Source: Candidatus Omnitrophota bacterium (GTDB lineage Bacteria > Omnitrophota > Gorgyraeia > B26-G9). Taken from it: DNA of 33,274 nt. Below are positions 24,602 to 31,494 of this stretch, piece by piece. Position numbers and translations under genes: made by a program. The number at the start of each line of letters is the position of its first letter. The stretch's first letter is position 1. Location: NCBI GenBank assembly GCA_016213925.1, contig JACQZH010000038.1, forward strand, positions 1 to 33,274. The letters are read 5' to 3'. The notes under the pieces are model-generated. The model saw only the letters and a list, made by a program, of their open reading frames with translations, did not search any database and had not been told where the DNA came from.

Positions 24602-24692
24602 ACAACAAGAGCTATAGCTGCTAATTTAACTTAATGATTGACGGAAATTTTAATTTATGATATCTTTAATTCAAGAAAGTAAATATTTGAAA

Positions 24693-24770
24693 GTGGTGAG
24701 TTCGAAGGGGGAAACCTCCACGATAAAAAAGTAAAACCTTTGCTAGAAATGGCGAAGGATTTTTTATTTT
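24693..24770 (+). terminator. Leader hairpin and attenuator-like terminator before the nuclease gene
   Basis: A first hairpin runs from GTGG (24693-24696) to CCAC (24718-24721) with GGGGG/CCTCC inside. A second, CCTTTGCT (24737-24744) with GGCGAAGG (24751-24758), eight pairs including G-U and a six-base loop, is followed by ATTTTTTATTTT. The T-run ends just before the nuclease ribosome site (AGGAG), so it would cut transcription between promoter and gene. Confidence 0.55.
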
Positions 24771-24783
24771 AGGAGTAGTAAAA

Positions 24784-26058
24784 ATGGCCTCAATAAATGG
24801 GAATTGGTTCCATTCAAGAAGCAGTTCCAATCTTGATGAATTGTTGGTGGCAAGAACATTAGTACTTGAAAGCCAAAAAAACGAGTACGTTGGTTTTGGT
24901 TGGTCAAGTGATAGGCGCGGGAATCAAAAAATGTATGATTTTGCAGGTGCGGCTAATATTCAACCGTCAACCATGCAAACAAAAATCCGCACAATGATTC
25001 GATACGGGTTCATTAGAGATGGCAATCAATGTCCCTTGATTTGGACACGAATGGGGAACTTATGGAATGATCTGTACACAGTGGGCAATTATACCGCTTC
25101 AAAAAAAATTTATGAGTTAACGCTTTCAATCTCGCTAGCGATATACGCATTTAATAATTCACCGGCTCAGTATAGTATAAATCCCGCAAATGGAGAAATG
25201 CCGTTGAAGTTTTTGCTAAATAATCTTGATAAGAGCAATTCTATCTCATTAAGGGACTTTAAGGCACTTGTAGATGGTCAAACTACAAGAGTTGGCGATA
25301 ATGCATCATATTGGAAAACAGATATAATTAATTCAGGATTGTTTGAAGAAAATAGTGGGCGATTGTTTTACACTGGTGAATACTTGCAGTTTGTCAATGA
25401 GATAAAGGCGTTCAACCCAAACACTTTGTTAAACGATGACGATTGGCAGGCAATAAGAGATAACCCATTAATTGATATCTCGCCATTTAAAACGTCTATT
25501 AGCGAAATATTTGAATCAATAATGCAAGAACAAAACATCGAAGATCAGATCACGGATGACATTTTAACTGCGCCTCTTGTGGATGTAGTTGCGGAACAAG
25601 AAGAAGTTGCGATTCCTGAAGTTGACATTTTAAGTAATGATACGAGATTCATTAATAGTACAAGGCGAGTTAGAAACGCAACCTGGTCAATTAGAGTTAA
25701 AAAAAGATATAATTATATTTGCGTTGTTCCTAATTGTGATGTGACTGGAAAGTTGTTTGTAGACGCGGCTCATGTTAAGCCAGATGCTATTCCGGAAGGG
25801 AATATTCCACATAGGGCACATATGTTGAACGGGCTTTGTTTATGTAAACATTGCCATATTGCATTCGATAAAGGATATTTTTCTTTGAATGATGATTATA
25901 AGATAATAACATCATCCAAGTTTTCTAATATTGTTGATCAAAATTTAAAACAAGTAATTTTGTCAAGCGATAACAATATTATTAAAAACCGAAATGATGG
26001 CAAATTTCCTTTAGTTGAGTTTGTCCGATATCACAGGGAAAATAAATTTAAGAGGTAA
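24784..26058 (+). CDS. HNH-type restriction endonuclease
   Basis: 424 residues. The C-terminal HNH nuclease spans about 305-375: Cys313/Cys318, His330 (DAAHVKPDA), Asn349 (MLNGLCLC), Cys354/Cys357 and His358 (KHCHIAFDKG). The two cysteine pairs probably bind a structural zinc. The N-terminal part (about 1-110) contains a helix-turn-helix-like stretch (DFAGAANIQPSTMQTKIRTMIRYGF), likely for target recognition. Two DNA methyltransferases follow directly, so this is read as the nuclease of a type II system; the recognition site is not predictable. AGGAG lies upstream. Base composition is visibly more AT-rich than the housekeeping block. Confidence 0.82.
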   Translation: MASINGNWFHSRSSSNLDELLVARTLVLESQKNEYVGFGWSSDRRGNQKMYDFAGAANIQPSTMQTKIRTMIRYGFIRDGNQCPLIWTRMGNLWNDLYTVGNYTASKKIYELTLSISLAIYAFNNSPAQYSINPANGEMPLKFLLNNLDKSNSISLRDFKALVDGQTTRVGDNASYWKTDIINSGLFEENSGRLFYTGEYLQFVNEIKAFNPNTLLNDDDWQAIRDNPLIDISPFKTSISEIFESIMQEQNIEDQITDDILTAPLVDVVAEQEEVAIPEVDILSNDTRFINSTRRVRNATWSIRVKKRYNYICVVPNCDVTGKLFVDAAHVKPDAIPEGNIPHRAHMLNGLCLCKHCHIAFDKGYFSLNDDYKIITSSKFSNIVDQNLKQVILSSDNNIIKNRNDGKFPLVEFVRYHRENKFKR

Positions 26059-26064
26059 AAGTTA

Positions 26065-27501
26065 ATGCCAGCAGTTAATTTAGAATACAAGACTTTCTTT
26101 GATGAATTCGAAGTTAATAGTTTGGTTTCAGAACCAGGGCTTGGTTACGGATTACTTGGACCAGAGATAAAAGAAGTACAAGCAAAGCAGCTTGAAATTT
26201 TTGAAAAGCTTGAAACCGGATTGCCGATGTTTAATGGTTCGTCATTCGGCAATCAAGTTAATTTTCAAAAGGCATATCAAACACCAGTTCAAAGGTGGTT
26301 TCCTTATCGTGAGGGGTATTCCACCCTTTTGGTTAATTCTTTTATCAGAGAGCTCCAGATAACCGGAAATATATTTGATCCATTTTGTGGAAGCGGAACG
26401 ACGTTATTAGCGGCAAGAGGTAATGGTTTAAATTCATTCGGAATAGATGTAAACCCCATTTCGGTTTTAGTTGCAAAAGTCGAGAATGAACAATATGGTG
26501 ATTCTGATATTGAAAGCTTTAGTTATGAGATAAATACAATTCGTGCGCTTGCAAAGTCGGGAGAAGTTCATTACACACCCTTTGATCTCGCAGATAAGGT
26601 TTTTAATCGGGAAATACTCAATTCTTTATTACAAATGAAAAATCATATAAGTAAGATTGTAAACATAAAGATACAAAATTTGATTTTTATCGCTTGGCTT
26701 TCAATTATCGAAAGTATTTCAAATGTTAAGAAAGAAGGGAACGGAATTAAATACAAAAATAGAAAGAGAACATCAAATGGTTATATAAATATCAACAAAG
26801 ATGACTGGGAAGAACAAGCTTTTCCCGAGGATAAATTCAACTTTGTTAAAAACAAGCTTTTAAAGCATCTGGAGATTATTTTGGTTGATATGAAGTATAA
26901 CTACGGCAGTTGCGAAAAAAAACCTTATATTTTTAAAGGAAGTTGCTTGGAGTTTACCGAATTTTTTTCAGATGAGATTCAGCTTACTTTTTTTTCGCCA
27001 CCCTACTGTAACTGTTTTGATTATTTTGAAATTCATAAAGTTGAATTATGGCTTGGCGATTTTGTTTCCGCAAAAGAAGAATTCAGGTTGCTTAGAAACG
27101 CTGGGTTCCGATCAAATACTAATTCACTTAATCATAAATCTATTATTAATAGTAATAAGTATCTCGAGGATTTAATTTCATTATTTGATCATGCGAAACT
27201 TTGGAATAACCGAATCCCTAATGTTGTGAGGGGCTACTTTGATGATATGTATAGGTTTTTGACCAAACTATATCAACAAACCGTAAAAAATGGTTATGTT
27301 GGTATTGTCGTGGGTAATTCTGCATATTCGGGCATAATAATCCCAGTCGATATTTTAATTGTAGATATCGCAAAAGAAATTGGATTTAAAGTAAAAAATA
27401 TTTTTGTAACAAGGCATCTAACTACAAGTTCGCAGCAAAAACAAAAGTTAGAATATTTAAAAAATTATTTACGCGAGAGTATTGTATTATTAGAAAAATG
27501 A
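26065..27501 (+). CDS. DNA methyltransferase 1 (SPPY type)
   Basis: 478 residues. The SAM-binding motif I is DPFCGSGTT (105-113), followed by GIDVNP. The catalytic motif IV is SPPY at 311-314, about 200 residues later; the intervening region may hold target-recognition sequence. SPPY is typical of N4-cytosine methyltransferases, but an N6-adenine enzyme is not excluded. It begins six bases after the nuclease stop and overlaps the second methyltransferase by four bases. It would protect one strand of the site cut by the HNH nuclease. Confidence 0.85.
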   Translation: MPAVNLEYKTFFDEFEVNSLVSEPGLGYGLLGPEIKEVQAKQLEIFEKLETGLPMFNGSSFGNQVNFQKAYQTPVQRWFPYREGYSTLLVNSFIRELQITGNIFDPFCGSGTTLLAARGNGLNSFGIDVNPISVLVAKVENEQYGDSDIESFSYEINTIRALAKSGEVHYTPFDLADKVFNREILNSLLQMKNHISKIVNIKIQNLIFIAWLSIIESISNVKKEGNGIKYKNRKRTSNGYININKDDWEEQAFPEDKFNFVKNKLLKHLEIILVDMKYNYGSCEKKPYIFKGSCLEFTEFFSDEIQLTFFSPPYCNCFDYFEIHKVELWLGDFVSAKEEFRLLRNAGFRSNTNSLNHKSIINSNKYLEDLISLFDHAKLWNNRIPNVVRGYFDDMYRFLTKLYQQTVKNGYVGIVVGNSAYSGIIIPVDILIVDIAKEIGFKVKNIFVTRHLTTSSQQKQKLEYLKNYLRESIVLLEK

Positions 27502-28826
27502 ACCTAGCCACGAAATATACTCATGTTAAAGAGAATGTGCCGCAAAATATCAAGCGGAATTCGATTTTAAATATTAATACAAATGGGGTGACGGCTTTTA
27601 CCCACGGGTTTCATAAATATCCCGCTAAGTTTATTCCTCTTATTCCACGATGGGCGATAAAAAAATATCTCAATGGAAGTGAAAGCAAGACTGTTTTTGA
27701 TCCTTTTTGCGGATCTGGAACAACCTTAGTTGAAGGAATTTTAGCAGGGCATAACGCAATTGGTTTTGATGTTGACCCATTATCTTCAATGATTGCGAAG
27801 GTTAAAACAACAAGAGTGGATGTGATTGGGCTAAATGAAGTGGCAACTTGGCTTATAAATGGAATTAAGAATAGGGGAAAAGGGCTATTTAAACCCGATT
27901 GTGAAACCCTTGAGCATTGGTTTACAGGAGATGCTATAAAAAAACTCTCAATAATTAGGACGCTAATAAATCAAATTCCTGATAAATTCGGAACAGATAA
28001 AAAAACAAAAGATATACAAGAGTTGCTTTTGATCTGTTTTTCTTCAATTATTAGACGTGTTTCAAATGCGGATGATGAATCACAAAAAACTTACGTATCT
28101 CATACTAAAATTAAAGAACCCGAAGAAGTATTCGCCCTATTTCTTTCACAACTTAATCTTTTCATTGAAAGAATTTCAAAATTTTCAGAAATTACCGATC
28201 CAAAACTAGCGAGTAAAGTTGTTTGTTCTTCAAGCATACAATCGTTGACAAAAAAAATGACAAAGCAAACTATTGATTTAGTAGTTACTTCCCCCCCATA
28301 CATTAAGGCAATTGATTATATTTATAATCAATTGGTTGAGCTATTTTGGATTGGGGATTTGTTTGATATGCAAACGCAGGGGAGACAAAATATCAAGAAA
28401 AAAGACTATATTGGTAATAAGCATTTGAAGAAAACCGAGTTTATAAATCATGATCCTTACAATAATATCTTACATATTAATGGGTTAGATAAAAAACTTC
28501 AAAAGGTATTTGATAGCGATAAAAAGAATGGCCACAGACATTCTTACGTAACTTTTAAATATTTTGCTGATATGGAGAAGCATTTTTCAGAAATGGCGAA
28601 GTGTTTAACAAAAGGTACTCATTATGTGATGGTGGCTGGGGATAGTTCAGTAAGCGGGATTTTTTTTGAAACGGCAGATTTTCTTGGTGATTTAGCTGAG
28701 AGAAATCAATTTAGGGTTGTTGATAAATGGGGTTATAAAATTAAAAATCGTTATATGAGATTTGATCGAAAAGGCAGAGGTGGAATAATTGAAATTGATT
28801 GGGTGATTGATTTTGAAAAGAAATAA
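27498..28826 (+). CDS. DNA methyltransferase 2 (SPPY type)
   Basis: 442 residues. Motif I is DPFCGSGTT (68-76) followed by GFDVDP; motif IV is SPPY at 265-268, followed by IKAIDYIYNQLVELFWIGD. The segment is similar in pattern to methyltransferase 1, so the pair may be an old duplication. Two methyltransferases beside one nuclease usually mean an asymmetric target, with each enzyme modifying one strand. The ATGA overlap with the upstream gene indicates coupling. Confidence 0.85.
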   Translation: MNLATKYTHVKENVPQNIKRNSILNINTNGVTAFTHGFHKYPAKFIPLIPRWAIKKYLNGSESKTVFDPFCGSGTTLVEGILAGHNAIGFDVDPLSSMIAKVKTTRVDVIGLNEVATWLINGIKNRGKGLFKPDCETLEHWFTGDAIKKLSIIRTLINQIPDKFGTDKKTKDIQELLLICFSSIIRRVSNADDESQKTYVSHTKIKEPEEVFALFLSQLNLFIERISKFSEITDPKLASKVVCSSSIQSLTKKMTKQTIDLVVTSPPYIKAIDYIYNQLVELFWIGDLFDMQTQGRQNIKKKDYIGNKHLKKTEFINHDPYNNILHINGLDKKLQKVFDSDKKNGHRHSYVTFKYFADMEKHFSEMAKCLTKGTHYVMVAGDSSVSGIFFETADFLGDLAERNQFRVVDKWGYKIKNRYMRFDRKGRGGIIEIDWVIDFEKK

Positions 28827-28955
28827 ACCAAGTTACTTTTAAAGACTCAAATTAGATATTATGGCTTATTGAATGGTGAATATAGGTTGAAATAGAATTT
28901 CCTTTGCTGGTTCGGCGCACAGGGTGAAATATTATCCCCCTAAATATGGATTATC

Positions 28956-28996
28956 CAAATTTTGCCTACCTGGTTGGCAGACAGGCAAATTTTGGG
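28956..28996. repeat. Hairpin with CCTGYCTGCC-family core upstream of the DUF362 gene
   Basis: CCAAATTTTGCCT near 28955 pairs with AGGCAAATTTTGG near 28994 with one mismatch. The core 28965-28985 is an inverted relative of the palindrome at 6229-6248. It sits just ahead of the ribosome site of the DUF362 gene and lies within a spurious N-terminal extension of that ORF. Confidence 0.6.
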
Positions 28997-29014
28997 ATAA
29001 AGAGAGGAAAAACT

Positions 29015-30091
29015 ATGTCAAAAAGCATTGTATATTTTCAGGCTGTAAATGATTCAAAAGATATTATAGCTCTTAGAGCAAAGTTCAAACAGCTTATTAA
29101 AGAAAGCAAACTATGCGAGGATTTTAAAAAAGGAGAATTAATCCCGATAAAGATGCATTTGGGAGAGAAGGGCAATACCGGCCATGTCAACGCCCAAGTG
29201 ATAAAAACGCTGGTTGATAAGTTGAAATCAAAAGCAGCTAAGCCTTTTATTACGGATACTAATGTGCTTTATCATGGACAAAGAGTCAATGCGGTTGACC
29301 ATATGATGTTAGCGCATGAGCATGGTTTTGGGGTAAATGATATTGGCGCCCCTGTATTTATCAGCGACGGGCTTTTCGGGGAAAACGCTCAGGAAGTAGA
29401 GATAAATAAAAAGCATTTTAAAAAAGTAAGTATTGCCAAACCTGTTTTATATTTTGACAAGATGATAAGCGTCGCGCATGTTACCGGGCATCTTTTAACA
29501 GGGTTTGCCGCTTCAATTAAAAATATGGGCATGGGATTTGCTTCCCGGGCAGGAAAGCTAAGGCAGCATTCAAATATTAAACCGTTAATAAGAGAAGGTA
29601 ACTGTATCTTATGCCGCAGGTGTATTGAAAATTGCCCGGTATCAGCAATTATAGAAAAAGAATCACGCGCGTTTATTAAAAGTGAGAGTTGTATTGGCTG
29701 CGGCGAATGTATCGTAGCTTGTAAATATAATGCGGTTGCTGATGATTATGGCGAGGATGCGAATATCCTTGTTGAAAAAATGGTAGAGTATGCTTATGGG
29801 GTATTAAAGTATCCCAAGTATAAGGTATTTTTTAATTTTGCGGTACGGATAACTAAAAATTGTGATTGTATGGCCAAAAATGAGCAGAATATTACTAATG
29901 ATGTGGGAATTTTCGCTTCAACTGACCCTGTGGCCTGTGATAAAGCTTCATCAGATATGGTAATAAAAAATTCCCAGGAAGATATTTTCAAAAAAGCATA
30001 CCCGCAGGCATCACTTTATACGCATCAGCTTGATTATGCCGAAAAGATCGGCCTGGGTAATTTAGATTATGAATTGGTTAGTGTCCAATGA
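29015..30091 (+). CDS. DUF362 protein with two [4Fe-4S] motifs
   Basis: 358 residues. DUF362 sequence (LIPIKMHLGEKGN, NVLYHGQR, SVAHVTGHLLTGFAASIKN) surrounds a ferredoxin-like insert with Cys197-x2-Cys200-x2-Cys203-x3-Cys207 and Cys226-x2-Cys229-x2-Cys232-x3-Cys236. No signal peptide is seen, so it is probably cytoplasmic, unlike the DUF362 protein at 190. I start at ATG 29015 because AGAGAGGA lies upstream and the ORF before it is made of a palindromic repeat. It overlaps the following gene by four bases. Function is unknown; electron transfer is inferred from the clusters. Confidence 0.85.
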   Translation: MSKSIVYFQAVNDSKDIIALRAKFKQLIKESKLCEDFKKGELIPIKMHLGEKGNTGHVNAQVIKTLVDKLKSKAAKPFITDTNVLYHGQRVNAVDHMMLAHEHGFGVNDIGAPVFISDGLFGENAQEVEINKKHFKKVSIAKPVLYFDKMISVAHVTGHLLTGFAASIKNMGMGFASRAGKLRQHSNIKPLIREGNCILCRRCIENCPVSAIIEKESRAFIKSESCIGCGECIVACKYNAVADDYGEDANILVEKMVEYAYGVLKYPKYKVFFNFAVRITKNCDCMAKNEQNITNDVGIFASTDPVACDKASSDMVIKNSQEDIFKKAYPQASLYTHQLDYAEKIGLGNLDYELVSVQ

Positions 30092-30855
30092 AAAACAATG
30101 ATAGTGCAAAATTTAAAAAGCTTTTCGGCATTGAACGCGGCAAGATCGGGCAAACTTTGATCATAAGCCCGTTTTTTAACGCGAAATTATTTAGCGGCTA
30201 TATAAAAAAACATAAGTATTTTCAGGGGATGCTTTATAAAGGCGTGCAGGGAGTTTTTGAAAACAGGGAGATTACGTTTGTTAATACAGGTATTGGAGCG
30301 TCATTAGTAGTGGACAGTGTTTTAGCGCAGGAACAAAATAGGACGAAAAAAATAATTTTTTTGGGAGCCGTAGGTGCGCTAACAGGGTTGGATGTGGGCG
30401 AGAATGTTTTTGTTGAAGAGGCCTCTATTGATGAGAAATATTTTAATTCAATAAACTCCGGAATTGAAAATACCGGTTTAAAATTATTTAAAGCAGATGC
30501 GGTTTTAATAAGAGAGGTTAAAAATGCCGCGGAAAAACTTAGAATTAAAATCCGCGGTATTAATGTTACGGCATTGGATTCATTATGGCAGCAGGATAAA
30601 AAAACGCAGGACAGGTTGGAGCAAAACGGAGCGCAAGCAGTGGATTTGGAATGCGCTTTTTTTTATTCCGCGGCAAAAACAAAGGGAATTCAGGCGATTA
30701 GCCTTTGTTTTGTTAGCGACCATATAAGGCACAAACAGTATTGGAACGAGGTCTCTCCTTTAGAGCGCTGTCAAATAAAAAAATCTATTCGAGATCTAAT
30801 CGAACTTTCTCTGAAATTAGGTGATGGATTCCTCCTACAGCCAGAAGGCTGCTGA
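30088..30855 (+). CDS. Nucleoside phosphorylase / MTA-SAH nucleosidase-like protein
   Basis: 255 residues resembling the PNP/UDP phosphorylase family. VNTGIGASLVVDSVLAQE and IIFLGAVGALTGLDVGENVFVEEA match the phosphate and base-binding loops. VDLECAFFYSAAKTKGI corresponds to the ribose-binding MEAA segment, with Glu in the same place, and CFVSD follows. The substrate cannot be told. Its ATG overlaps the DUF362 stop (ATGA), so the two are cotranslated. The stop codon is only three bases before a repeat element, and the last residues (DGFLLQPEGC) may have been altered by that insertion. Confidence 0.65.
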   Translation: MKNNDSAKFKKLFGIERGKIGQTLIISPFFNAKLFSGYIKKHKYFQGMLYKGVQGVFENREITFVNTGIGASLVVDSVLAQEQNRTKKIIFLGAVGALTGLDVGENVFVEEASIDEKYFNSINSGIENTGLKLFKADAVLIREVKNAAEKLRIKIRGINVTALDSLWQQDKKTQDRLEQNGAQAVDLECAFFYSAAKTKGIQAISLCFVSDHIRHKQYWNEVSPLERCQIKKSIRDLIELSLKLGDGFLLQPEGC

Positions 30856-30858
30856 CAT

Positions 30859-31105
30859 GTAATAGTTCAGCGTTCAGAAGTTTGAGTCAATAATGATGCG
30901 GTACAGACTCAATCGTCTCCCCGCGTTCGCAGGCGGTGCTCGTCGCAATCGGATAAAAATTTCCCGACTGCCCCCCATCCCCCACAGGGCGGTAGTTCAG
31001 GTAAGCACTTCTGGGAAAATTTCATCCTCATAAGCGAGCTCCTGCGCGCCTTATGCTCACTATGTGAGCCGATCGAGTCTCTTCTGCTAAGAGCTGAACT
31101 GTTAC
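30859..31105. mobile_element. 247-bp dyad-symmetric repeat element, full copy (MITE-like)
   Basis: The ends are imperfect inverted repeats: GTAATAGTTCAGC (30859-30871) against GCTGAACTGTTAC (31093-31105), 12 of 13, then CAGAAG against CTTCTG. Further inward, GACTCAATCG (30906-30915) mirrors CGATCGAGTC (31070-31079), and GGATAAAAATTTCCC mirrors GGGAAAATTTCATCC. The whole element could thus fold as one long branched hairpin. Its right 156 bases recur at 1-156. No transposase is seen, and I cannot define a target duplication. Confidence 0.75.
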
Positions 31106-31189
31106 TATACTATATATTGTATATAATTAAGGTTGTTTCCACAATTATTTTACAGCCTTTTATTTGTGTGATTTTCAATATATAGTATA
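31106..31189. repeat. AT-rich 14-bp perfect inverted repeat
   Basis: TATACTATATATTG (31106-31119) and CAATATATAGTATA (31176-31189) are exact complements separated by 56 bases. The left arm abuts the end of the 247-bp element. It may be a regulator operator or a remnant of another insertion. The gap to 31494 is otherwise AT-rich with no gene; it holds small hairpins (AACGC-AAAA-GCGTT near 31377 and AGCTTT/AAAGCT near 31442). Confidence 0.6.
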
Positions 31190-31248
31190 TAAAGAGTATA
31201 TAGTAGACTAAATATTGTATAAAATACTTTAAAAAAGTTAATTTTCCC

Positions 31249-31277
31249 TTGACTTTTGCTTGAATTAATCCCATAAT
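31249..31277 (+). promoter_or_regulatory. Promoter candidate for the coiled-coil gene
   Basis: TTGACT at 31249-31254, a 17-base spacer, and CATAAT at 31272-31277. A second -10-like TATAAT lies at 31331-31336 with only a poor -35. Either would leave a long leader (150-210 bases) before the ATG at 31495. Confidence 0.5.
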
Positions 31278-31494
31278 TGGTAATTAAATAACTAATTCCA
31301 GTAATTATTTAGTGTTCGCAGGGAAAAAGATATAATATTAGGGGGCAGTAGGGGCTTTAATAGTGCATTTTTTAAAAACGCAAAAGCGTTAATAATACAT
31401 AGAATTTATTCCAAAAAGAGCTGTGTCCAGGGGATGATAGAAGCTTTTTCTGAAAGCTATTTTCAGGATGGCTGGCGATATAAATAGAGGAATA

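Noticed and set aside
28946-29014. N-terminal extension of the DUF362 ORF
   Set aside because: It is encoded by a palindromic repeat, and a strong ribosome site precedes ATG 29015.
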